A stretch of DNA of 18,995 bases, from contig JAEMTW010000007.1 of assembly GCA_016462095.1 (NCBI GenBank), positions 2,009 to 21,003 on the forward strand. The letters are read 5' to 3'. Position numbers and translations under genes: made by a program. The notes under the pieces were generated by a model. It saw only the letters and a program-made list of their open reading frames with translations. It did not search any database and was not told where the DNA came from. This DNA comes from Thermoleophilia bacterium (lineage in GTDB: Bacteria > Actinomycetota > Thermoleophilia > Gaiellales > F1-60-MAGs149). This document shows positions 7,284 through 13,643 of the stretch, piece by piece. Every line of letters starts with the position of its first letter. Within the stretch, counting starts at the first letter, position 1.

Positions 7284-8653
7284 TCGCACGAGACCTCGCG
7301 CGCTGGGTGCTTGCACTCCAGTACGAGGACATCGATGCTGGGACCGAGAGCTACGCACGCGAATTGATCCTCGACCACCTCGGTACCGCGGCTCGCGGTG
7401 GCGTGGTCGAGAACATGCCGAGCGTCGATGCCACGCTGGCAGCAATGGGAGCCGACTCTGGCTCGCAGCTGACTGCTGTCGTCGGTAAGCGGCCCGCGCG
7501 TCCCGAATGGGCGGTCTTCTCGAACGCGATCGCTGCTCATTCGATCGAGCTCGACGATACGCACTCGGCCTCGTCGTTGCACCCTGCCGTCGTCGTGATT
7601 CCAGCGGCGTTGGCGGCTGCCGAACTCGAAGGGTCGAGCGGTACGGAGTTTATCGCCGCGGTGGTGGCTGGCTACGAGGTCGCCTGCCGCCTCGGGCGAG
7701 CACTCAATCCGAAGGATGTCTACGCCAAGGGGTTTCACCCCACGGCAATCGTCGGACCGTTCGCCACTGCGGCGACGGTCGGCAAGCTGATTGGCCTCAA
7801 CGAGGAGCAGCTCGCACACGCCTTCGGTATTGCTGCCAGTGAGTCGGCTGGGCGCACAGAGTTCCTCGCTGAGGGAGCCTGGACGAAGCGTTTCCATCCA
7901 GGTTGGGCAAGCCATGCCGGCTATATCGCGGCTCGGCTCGCTCAGAACGGCTTTACAGGCCCCTCTCAGCCGTTTGACGGCCGCGATGGACTCCTCCGCG
8001 GTTATGGCAGCACGGAACACCTCGCGCGTCTGACAGACAATCTCGGGGCACCGTTCGAGCTGTCGGCGACCAGCGTCAAGCCGCACGCGTGCTGTCGCTA
8101 CAACCAGGGCCCGATCGATCTGGCCGTCAAGTTGCAGCGCGAGCACGGCATCTCGGTGGCCGACATCGAGTCGATTGAGGTTGGTGTCGTGACGGCTGCC
8201 ATTGGCATCGTTGTCGAGCCACGCGATCGCAAGATTCGCCCCACCAACGATGTCGATGCGCAGTTCTCGCTGCCGTACGCCGTTGGTCTCGGTATCGAGA
8301 AGGGTCAGGCGACGCTTGCGGAGTACGCCGAGCCGACCATGTCCGATGCGGGCGTGTTGGCCGTTGCCGAGCGCACTGTTGCGGTCGTGCGTCCTGAGTT
8401 CGATGTCAAGTATCCGGCGATCTGGCCGTGTGACATGAAGATCACCACGACCGATGGTCGTCTGCTGGAGGCGAGCCTCGAGTTTGCCAAGGGCGATCCC
8501 GAAAACCGCCTCTCGTACGACGAGATGTGCGCGAAGTTCCGTTCGCTCGCCGTCAGCGTCTTCGACGATGCTCAGATGGATGCGATCATCGCCGCCGTCA
8601 ACAACCTCGCCACGGGCGGGGTTGCCCCGGTGGTTGCTGCAGTCACGAAGTAG
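7280..8653 (+). CDS. MmgE/PrpD family protein
   Basis: The product has 457 residues, with a GTG start overlapping the preceding stop by four bases. The N-terminal all-helical domain (about residues 1-245) has HSIELDDTHSAS, KGFHPTA and KRFHPGWASHAG. The C-terminal alpha/beta domain begins near KPHACCRYNQGPIDLA and contains DAQFSLPYAV. These blocks are typical of the family that includes 2-methylcitrate dehydratase (PrpD), iminodisuccinate epimerase and cis-aconitate decarboxylase. The gene is not beside prpB or prpC, so a methylcitrate-cycle role is doubtful. With a coupled MDR reductase, a dehydratase, hydratase or epimerase step on a carboxylic acid intermediate is a reasonable guess. No gene symbol is assigned because function varies widely in this family. 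Confidence 0.88.
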   Translation: MIARDLARWVLALQYEDIDAGTESYARELILDHLGTAARGGVVENMPSVDATLAAMGADSGSQLTAVVGKRPARPEWAVFSNAIAAHSIELDDTHSASSLHPAVVVIPAALAAAELEGSSGTEFIAAVVAGYEVACRLGRALNPKDVYAKGFHPTAIVGPFATAATVGKLIGLNEEQLAHAFGIAASESAGRTEFLAEGAWTKRFHPGWASHAGYIAARLAQNGFTGPSQPFDGRDGLLRGYGSTEHLARLTDNLGAPFELSATSVKPHACCRYNQGPIDLAVKLQREHGISVADIESIEVGVVTAAIGIVVEPRDRKIRPTNDVDAQFSLPYAVGLGIEKGQATLAEYAEPTMSDAGVLAVAERTVAVVRPEFDVKYPAIWPCDMKITTTDGRLLEASLEFAKGDPENRLSYDEMCAKFRSLAVSVFDDAQMDAIIAAVNNLATGGVAPVVAAVTK

Positions 8654-8664
8654 AGGGGCTTAGG

Positions 8665-8774
8665 GGAGGACACCACATCCGCGCGGTTGTGATGTCCTCC
8701 CCATACAGGCGCTAGGCTCGTTCGCAAGGGTTAGTGGGGGAGGACATCACAACCGCGCGGATGTGGTGTCCTCC
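8665..8774. repeat. Long perfect inverted repeat (38-bp arms), paired palindromic units
   Basis: Arms 8665-8702 and 8737-8774 are exact reverse complements with a 34-base spacer. Each arm is itself nearly palindromic, with GGAGGACA at one end, TGTCCTCC at the other and a CCGCGCGG centre. It begins 12 bases after the PrpD-family stop and lies in a convergent gap. The 24 bases at 8737-8760 match 18 of 24 positions of 18907-18930 and also 18 of 24 of 18863-18886, so this element and the one at the right end of the window look like one repeat family. It is likely a transcript-end structure or a REP/BIME-type element. Confidence 0.88.
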
Positions 8775-8777
8775 TTG

Positions 8778-8810
8778 GAGTACGAGCGGCCCCTGATGGC
8801 CCCGCTACTC
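8778..8810. other. Short imperfect hairpin in the convergent gap
   Basis: GAGTA (8778-8782) and GCGG pair with CCGC and TACTC (8806-8810), with a three-base bulge; GGCC/GGCC pairing is possible inside. It sits directly after the long inverted repeat and may be part of the same transcript-end region. The rest of 8811-8884 shows no gene or motif that I can support. Confidence 0.35.
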
Positions 8811-8884
8811 GTGGCTGGCCCCTCGCCCCGCAGACTCAACCCCGCAGCCGGGCAGGCGGTAAATGCTGAAGGAACGCCGCCAGA

Positions 8885-8923
8885 AACACAAAAGGCCCCG
8901 TCCCACCAGAGTGGGACGGGGCC
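8885..8923 (-). terminator. Rho-independent terminator of the ABC importer operon
   Basis: A perfect 13-bp stem (8894-8906 with 8911-8923) closes a 4-base loop. Read on the minus strand, the stem is followed by TTTTGTGTT (8893-8885). It lies 14 bases after the stop of the last permease gene, which is the expected place and polarity for ending the minus-strand operon. Confidence 0.9.
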
Positions 8924-8936
8924 AGCATGCGTTGTC

Positions 8937-9899
8937 CTAGTCGCCCGAGGCGGCGGCAGCTGTCATCGACGGAAGATCGTCGACACCACTGCCGTCCTCC
9001 TCGATCGCCAACGCCTTCTTGCGGCCAGTGATTGCACTGACGATCAGGAAGAGAGCGATCAGCAGGAACGAGATGATGATCGTCACGACACCCAGCGAGT
9101 ACACGTACGGGCGGAGCACCGAGGACGAGGTGATGATGTAGAGCTTAAGTGGGAGCGTATTGATGGCTCCCGAGATCAGGAACGTGCGCTCGAACTCGTT
9201 CAGTGCGAGCGTAAAGCCGAACAGGCCGGCTCCAAAGACGCCAGTCCAGATCAGTGGCAGCGTGACCTCACGGAACGTCGTAAAGCTCGACGCCCCCAGG
9301 TCGCGTGCCGCCTCTTCCGCACGGGCGTCGTAGCGGTTAAACACCGACATCATCACGAGGAAGCCGAAGGGCAAGGCCCAGACGGCCTGCACACCGATGA
9401 TCGGCACGTAGCCAAGCATGCCCTCGCCCTTGTTAAACCCGATGTAGTAGAGGAGGAAGGACAGGCCCAGCGAGAGCAGCAGCCCTGGTGTCATCAGGCT
9501 CAGCAGAATCGCGTAGAACAGGATTCCACCACCACGGAACTGGCGTCGGAACGCCATCCCGAGGCTGAGTGACAGAACAGCAGTAATCGCTGCCACCACG
9601 AGTGAGACCCAGAGCGACTTCGTGATGCCGTCACGTACACCAACCATCAGGCTGGACTCGGCACGCAACTCGGTAAACCAGTGCAGCGAGCCCAGATCCT
9701 TGGCCGGCAGCGTCATGCTGCCGAACGGTCCTTGGAACGAGAGCACACCCATCGTCATCATCGGGCCGTACATGAACACGATGAAGATCAAGAAGAAGCC
9801 CAACAGCACGGGCTTCGACTTGTTGATCGGCAAGAACACCATTGCCGAGAAGGGAATCACCAACAGCACGAGGGCAATGAGGTACCAGATATAGGTCAT
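8937..9899 (-). CDS. ABC transporter permease, PotC-type
   Basis: The product has 320 residues, starting at ATG 9899, which overlaps the TGA of the preceding permease gene by one base (TGATG). The open frame extends further upstream, but that part is the shadow of the neighbour. The membrane protein carries the EAA cytoplasmic loop EEAARDLGASSFTTF near residues 196-209, with the family Pro-Leu shortly after, which contacts the ATPase. It is longer than E. coli PotC (about 264 residues, from memory): a first hydrophobic helix (residues 2-20) precedes the usual one at about 31-53, giving roughly seven membrane segments, and the tail is acidic. It is the last gene of the importer operon and is followed by a strong terminator. 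Polyamine specificity is not proven. Confidence 0.9.
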   Translation of the reverse strand: MTYIWYLIALVLLVIPFSAMVFLPINKSKPVLLGFFLIFIVFMYGPMMTMGVLSFQGPFGSMTLPAKDLGSLHWFTELRAESSLMVGVRDGITKSLWVSLVVAAITAVLSLSLGMAFRRQFRGGGILFYAILLSLMTPGLLLSLGLSFLLYYIGFNKGEGMLGYVPIIGVQAVWALPFGFLVMMSVFNRYDARAEEAARDLGASSFTTFREVTLPLIWTGVFGAGLFGFTLALNEFERTFLISGAINTLPLKLYIITSSSVLRPYVYSLGVVTIIISFLLIALFLIVSAITGRKKALAIEEDGSGVDDLPSMTAAAASGD

Positions 9900-10792
9900 C
9901 AGACGACCTCTCGAATCTTGGAGAAGCGCAGCAGGATGGCGACGCCAACGGTCATCACCGCAACCAGCATCGTCGCCGCAGCCGCAGCCGCTGGAAGATC
10001 CGGAATGGTGTAGTAGTCGTTGACGAGCGTGCCAACCGATTGGATCGTGCCGCCGCCGATGATACGCACGGTGGCAAACTCGCCCATCACCAGCACGAAC
10101 ACGAAGATGCAACCGATCAGCACACCAGGCAGGGAGAGCGGGAAGATGACTTCCCGAAAGACCTTGCCAGGAGTCGCACCGAGGTCGCGGGCGGCCTCGA
10201 TTGCGGCTTCATCGAGCGTTGCTAATTGGAAGAAGATCGGCGTGACCATAAACAGCACGTACAACTGGACGAGTGCGAGGGTGATCGCAAACGTCGAGTA
10301 GAAGAGTGCTGAGATCGGCTCATCTACGACGCCCAGGACCTCGACCAAGAAGTAGTTGATCACTCCCTGACGTCCGAGCACGGGGAGCCACGCGATGATC
10401 CGCACGACGTACGCGACCCAGAATGGTGCGAGTACGACAATGAAGAGCGCGATCTGGAACTTGATCGTTTTGACGCAGCGCGCAAGGTAGAACGCGATCG
10501 GGTAGCCGATCAGGATGCAGAGTGCGGTCACGAGCAGCGAGCGAAAGATCGTGTTCTTGAGGGTGTCAAGGAACACGCTCGTCTCGAAGATTCGACCGTA
10601 GGCATCGAGCGAGAACGAAAACGCCGCAAAGCCGACTGGTGTGCGTTCCCAGAGTGAGACGAGGATGATCATCACGAGCGGTGCGATCAGGAAGAGCAGC
10701 AGCCAAATCGTGCCGGGTAGAATCCACGCGACCGTCGTGAGTGGAGAGCGGCGCGGACCCGTCGTGGCGACGACCGCGGAACTGCCTCCCAT
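9899..10792 (-). CDS. ABC transporter permease, PotB-type
   Basis: The product has 297 residues from ATG 10792. The first membrane helix (WILPGTIWLLLFLIAPLVM) starts about 22 residues in, followed by about five more. The EAA loop reads IEAARDLGATPGKVFREV followed by FPL. The start is not settled: GGAGG lies 21 bases before the ATG, which is too far, and a TTG at 10858 inside the end of the ATPase gene would add 22 plausible residues. This subunit pairs with the downstream PotC-type permease to form the membrane channel of a spermidine/putrescine-type (PotABCD/opine) importer. Its stop overlaps the next start, implying coupled translation and 1:1 subunits. Confidence 0.88.
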   Translation of the reverse strand: MGGSSAVVATTGPRRSPLTTVAWILPGTIWLLLFLIAPLVMIILVSLWERTPVGFAAFSFSLDAYGRIFETSVFLDTLKNTIFRSLLVTALCILIGYPIAFYLARCVKTIKFQIALFIVVLAPFWVAYVVRIIAWLPVLGRQGVINYFLVEVLGVVDEPISALFYSTFAITLALVQLYVLFMVTPIFFQLATLDEAAIEAARDLGATPGKVFREVIFPLSLPGVLIGCIFVFVLVMGEFATVRIIGGGTIQSVGTLVNDYYTIPDLPAAAAAATMLVAVMTVGVAILLRFSKIREVV

Positions 10793-10847
10793 CAACGATT
10801 CTGCTTGTGCTACCTCCGCAATCGCCTCATCAAGGGCGGAGTGGTCA

Positions 10848-11921
10848 TTACTGCTCAAGGAGATGACCGTCCTCGACCGACCACGTCGCCGTGACCTCTT
10901 TGCCTTCGTAGGCTTGGACTTCGCCAAAACGTTCCTCGTCGACCTTGGCCAGAAATGGCTCGCCATTGAAGTCGAGGTGAAGCTTGATGGAGTCGCCAAG
11001 GTATTCCACAAAGTCCAGTCGCACGCGGACGCCATTGACTGCGGGCACCGCGTCCGTCGAGATATTGACGGCGCTCGCGCGGATCGCCATCGAGCCCTTT
11101 TCGCCGGCTGTGCCGGACCCTGGGACTTCGACCTTGCCGTGCGGCGTATTGATAACTACGTTGCCACCCGAGGCCGACTCGATCGTGCCGTGCAGCACGT
11201 TGTTGTCGCCCATGAACTTGGCGACGAACTCGTTGCGCGGATGACGGGCCAACTCGGTTGGCGTTCCGACCTGCTGGATGATTGCATCGCCCATGACGAC
11301 GATGCGATCCGCCATCGAGAGCGCCTCTTCCTGGTTGTGCGTCACGTGGATAAACGTGATGCCCAGTTCTCGTTGCAACCCGCGCAACTCGACACGCATC
11401 TTCATCTGCAGCAGCCGATCGAGGTCGCCAAGCGGCTCGTCGAGCAGAATTGCCTTCGGACGCGTGACGAGGACGCGGGCGAGGGCAACGCGCTGCTGCT
11501 GGCCGCCGGAGAGCTCGCGCGGCTTGCGATGCATCATCGCACTGAGGCCGACCAGCTCGATCGCCGCCGTAGCCTGCTGCTCGCGTGCCGTCTTGTCCAT
11601 ACCCTGCATTTTCAGACCGAACTCGACGTTCTGGAGCACCGACTTATGCGGGAACAGCGCGTAGTGCTGGAAGACGGTGGTGACCGGACGCTGCGCGGGA
11701 GACACCCCATTGAGCAACTCACCGTCGATCGTGATCGTGCCGCTGGAGGGGTCGTCGTGCCCACCAATCAGTCGCAGCGTCGTTGTCTTGCCGCAGCCCG
11801 AGGGACCGAGAAACACGATGTACTCGCCGTTTTCGATCTCTAGGTTGACATCCGAGACCGCCGTGATGTCGCCGGGGAAGACCCGGTACACATCTTTCAA
11901 TACTAGGCCTGTATCACTCAC
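10848..11921 (-). CDS. ABC transporter ATP-binding protein, PotA-type
   Basis: The product has 357 residues from GTG 11921; AGGA lies a few bases upstream, and the protein homology begins at SDTGLVLKDVYRVF. It has Walker A GPSGCGKTT (39-47), Q-loop Q85 in VFQHYALFP, signature LSGGQQQR (137-144), Walker B AILLDEP (157-163) and switch His195 in VTHNQEEAL. The D-loop region reads LGDLD, where LSALD is more usual. The C-terminal 120 residues match the TOBE regulatory region of the PotA/MalK/FbpC type (MAIRASAVNIS, then SIKLHLDFNGEPF). It powers the import system encoded with it. The open frame continues upstream to 12125, but that part overlaps the binding-protein gene and is rejected. Confidence 0.93.
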   Translation of the reverse strand: MSDTGLVLKDVYRVFPGDITAVSDVNLEIENGEYIVFLGPSGCGKTTTLRLIGGHDDPSSGTITIDGELLNGVSPAQRPVTTVFQHYALFPHKSVLQNVEFGLKMQGMDKTAREQQATAAIELVGLSAMMHRKPRELSGGQQQRVALARVLVTRPKAILLDEPLGDLDRLLQMKMRVELRGLQRELGITFIHVTHNQEEALSMADRIVVMGDAIIQQVGTPTELARHPRNEFVAKFMGDNNVLHGTIESASGGNVVINTPHGKVEVPGSGTAGEKGSMAIRASAVNISTDAVPAVNGVRVRLDFVEYLGDSIKLHLDFNGEPFLAKVDEERFGEVQAYEGKEVTATWSVEDGHLLEQ

Positions 11922-11955
11922 CGTGGTTCCTGTCTCTCGCTGTGAAATAGATGAA

Positions 11956-11981
11956 GAGGGGGCGGCCGAAGCCGCCCCCTC
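11956..11981 (-). terminator. UUCG-loop hairpin between binding-protein and ATPase genes (possible attenuator)
   Basis: A perfect 11-bp GC-rich stem (11956-11966 with 11971-11981) lies in the 85-base gap after the binding-protein stop. Read on the minus strand, the loop is TTCG closed by C-G, the very stable cUUCGg tetraloop. The following bases are only moderately T-rich (TTCATCTATTTC), so partial termination or protection of the upstream message from 3' decay is more likely than full termination. Confidence 0.75.
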
Positions 11982-12006
11982 CGGGTAGTACTTGTCGAAC
12001 GAACGC

Positions 12007-13401
12007 TTACGCGCTCTTGAACTCCTGCCACTTCTGGGACACGTAGTCAGCCTCGGCCATATAGCTGTTCCACGTGTTGAAGTTACCGCAGCGCGCTTCG
12101 TAGCCGCCACCGTCACGGGTGTCACCCTTCTTGATGCTGGGCTGACCGAACGGATCGTTCAGCACACCGGCCGCGGGCGCACCTTCGAGGTAGTACCCGA
12201 TGTAGTTTGCCGAGTCGTCAGGGAAGAGCATCTCAAAGCCCTCAGACGATGCCGCAAAGACCGCATTGTAGTAGCCCTGCGCAGCCATGATGCCGGCAGG
12301 CTCAGCGGTATTCCACCAGTTCGCGTAGGCGAGGCAGGCCGCCAACTTCGACGGATCCTTCTCGACGTGCGCGGCGATCGAGTTGCCGCCACCCCAGCCG
12401 CGGAAGCCTTCCTTAGGAGCGGCATACCGCACCGGGAAATCCTGCGCCTGTAGGAGCGAGACGGCTGGCGACCACATCGACTCGACGAGTACCTCGCCGG
12501 AGGACATGAAGTTGACCGACTCGTCGAAGGTGGCCCAGAAGCCACGGAACTGGCCAGCCTTCTTGAGGCTGATCAGAATCGACATCAGCTCGTCGATCTC
12601 AGCCTTTGTCATATCACCCTTGTCGACAAAGGTCATGTCGCCATTGGCCTCAACTGCCATTGCGGCATCCATCAGGCCAATCGTCGGGTCGTCGATCAGG
12701 GCAACCTTGCCCTTCAACTGCGGATCGACGAGGATCGCCCACGAATCCTGCTCGCCGAGTTCGTCGACGTTGTAGCCGAAGGCATCAGCGTTGTTGTTTC
12801 CTGGAATGCAGGTCAGGAAGTCGGTCGCTGTCTCGCTGATCTCCGTGCCGGAAGTGGCGTAGAGCTTGCGGAATGCCGCATCTCCCTGGCCGGGACTGCC
12901 GCCACCCTCGATGAGAGAGCCCGTGGTGATCAGGGGCGAAATCTCTGCATAGCGAGTCATCGCCGACGTTGGGATGGCCATCAGATTGCCAGAGGGCCAA
13001 ACCTGGTCGGTCTGCTGGTAGTAGCCGGAGAAAATATCGAACGAATCCGGCTGTGTCAGCGCGATCTGAGTGCACTCAGGAGTCGACTTGACTGTGAACT
13101 CGAGTGTGACACCAGGCGTAGCCTTCTCGAAGGCGGCCTTGATTGGGTCGATCAGGTCGACGCCGAGGCCAACGACCTTCAGCGTGCCCTGGTATGCCGC
13201 TACTTCGGCGGCTGCTGTGGTTGCCTCTGCCTCTGTTGCTGCTGCGGTTTCGGCAGCAGCCGAGCTCGTCGAGCCCGAGTCGCTACCACCGCAGGCTGCG
13301 AGTGCACCCATTGCGGTCAGGCCAACACCGGCGAGGCCGGCATTCCTGACGAATTGTCGACGATTCATGCGGCGCATGTTGTCGGATTCCGAACTACTCA
13401 T
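12007..13401 (-). CDS. Extracellular solute-binding protein, PotD-type, twin-arginine lipoprotein
   Basis: The product has 464 residues, with ribosome site GGGGGA four bases before ATG 13401. The N-terminus has a twin-arginine motif NRRQFVR (13-19), a hydrophobic stretch and the lipobox LAAC (34-37), so the mature protein should be exported folded by Tat and lipid-anchored at Cys37. A low-complexity Ala/Thr/Glu linker (about residues 40-70) follows, then the periplasmic-binding fold (GTLKVVGLGVDLIDPIKAAFEKATPG). It is the first gene of the operon with PotA-, PotB- and PotC-type partners, so it supplies substrate capture. The polyamine/PotD-like label rests on the partner genes and overall shape; the ligand may instead be a nitrogen compound handled by the surrounding enzymes. 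Confidence 0.9.
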   Translation of the reverse strand: MSSSESDNMRRMNRRQFVRNAGLAGVGLTAMGALAACGGSDSGSTSSAAAETAAATEAEATTAAAEVAAYQGTLKVVGLGVDLIDPIKAAFEKATPGVTLEFTVKSTPECTQIALTQPDSFDIFSGYYQQTDQVWPSGNLMAIPTSAMTRYAEISPLITTGSLIEGGGSPGQGDAAFRKLYATSGTEISETATDFLTCIPGNNNADAFGYNVDELGEQDSWAILVDPQLKGKVALIDDPTIGLMDAAMAVEANGDMTFVDKGDMTKAEIDELMSILISLKKAGQFRGFWATFDESVNFMSSGEVLVESMWSPAVSLLQAQDFPVRYAAPKEGFRGWGGGNSIAAHVEKDPSKLAACLAYANWWNTAEPAGIMAAQGYYNAVFAASSEGFEMLFPDDSANYIGYYLEGAPAAGVLNDPFGQPSIKKGDTRDGGGYEARCGNFNTWNSYMAEADYVSQKWQEFKSA

Positions 13402-13420
13402 TCGTTCCCCCTGTGGTCTC

Positions 13421-13488
13421 GTGCGATCCGTAGGGATCGCACAGTCTCTCCCTTACCGAATACCTGCCGCGGCAGAAGTCATCGGTAA
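13421..13488 (-). promoter_or_regulatory. Structured 5' leader of the importer operon (two stem-loops)
   Basis: Between the predicted transcription start (about 13488) and the ribosome site (13406-13411), the minus-strand leader can form two hairpins. The first uses TTACCGA (13488-13482) with TCGGTAA (13459-13453), enclosing the 12-base palindrome CTGCCGCGGCAG (13464-13475). The second is a perfect 9-bp stem (13421-13429 with 13434-13442). RNA bases CTGTG (13444-13440), which overlap the second stem, could instead pair with CACAG (13415-13411) touching the ribosome site, so two exclusive folds are possible. I do not recognise a known riboswitch class. Confidence 0.5.
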
Positions 13489-13494
13489 CCAGAG

Positions 13495-13523
13495 GTTATA
13501 GGCGGGACAGGACGTAGTGTCAA
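13495..13523 (-). promoter_or_regulatory. Strong sigma70-type promoter of the ABC importer operon
   Basis: On the minus strand, TTGACA (13523-13518) and TATAAC (13500-13495) are separated by exactly 17 bases, which is a near-consensus promoter. Transcription should start near 13488, leaving a leader of about 87 bases before the binding-protein ATG. Confidence 0.8.
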
Positions 13524-13557
13524 ATCTGTGGGCCTAGTTACTGCATCACGAATGGAC

Positions 13558-13571
13558 TGACCAAACGGTCA
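13558..13571. promoter_or_regulatory. Candidate palindromic operator (TGACC-N4-GGTCA)
   Basis: TGACCAAACGGTCA is a 5-4-5 inverted repeat, typical in form of sites for dimeric regulators such as the TetR family. It lies upstream of the -35 box of the importer operon and upstream of the divergent amidohydrolase-like gene, so a single regulator could control both. No regulator gene lies in the window. Confidence 0.4.
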
Positions 13572-13631
13572 AGATTCGCCCTGTTGATCGGACTGAACGG
13601 GCTGGTCCCCGCGAACTTGGCCGGAGCGCGG

Positions 13632-13637
13632 TACCGT
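13632..13637 (+). promoter_or_regulatory. Candidate -10 box for a leaderless amidohydrolase-like transcript
   Basis: TACCGT fits the TANNNT pattern and ends six bases before ATG 13644. There is no ribosome site ahead of this ATG. The spacing matches leaderless genes, which are common in Actinomycetota, and it helps select this start over the ATG at 13584. No clear -35 box is seen. Confidence 0.4.
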
Positions 13638-13643
13638 TTCGTC

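Noticed and set aside
5619..7445. A 608-codon open frame on the minus strand
   Set aside because: It lies antisense to the MFS and MDR genes, spans their intergenic promoter, has Arg/His-rich composition without any recognisable motif, and is a by-product of codon bias in GC-rich DNA.
6905..8146. A 413-codon minus-strand open frame
   Set aside because: It is antisense to the MDR and MmgE/PrpD genes, which have clear family motifs; the predicted protein has none.
7280..8653. Assignment as prpD (2-methylcitrate dehydratase)
   Set aside because: No prpB, prpC or acnD neighbours are present and the family is functionally diverse; only the family name is supported.
8665..8774. CRISPR array or tRNA-like structure
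   Set aside because: There are only two opposed copies, no regular direct repeats with spacers, no cas genes and no cloverleaf; it is an inverted repeat.
8763..9572. A 269-codon plus-strand open frame beginning in the convergent gap
   Set aside because: It runs through the terminator and antisense to the PotC-type permease and is rich in charged, low-complexity residues; there is no support for a gene.
10641..11843. A 400-codon plus-strand open frame
   Set aside because: It is the mirror of the ABC ATPase and permease genes, whose Walker, signature and EAA motifs are on the other strand.
8937..13401. Firm potABCD (polyamine importer) gene symbols
   Set aside because: The subunit architecture fits, but ligand-binding residues for polyamines cannot be verified by eye, and the surrounding genes suggest another nitrogenous substrate.
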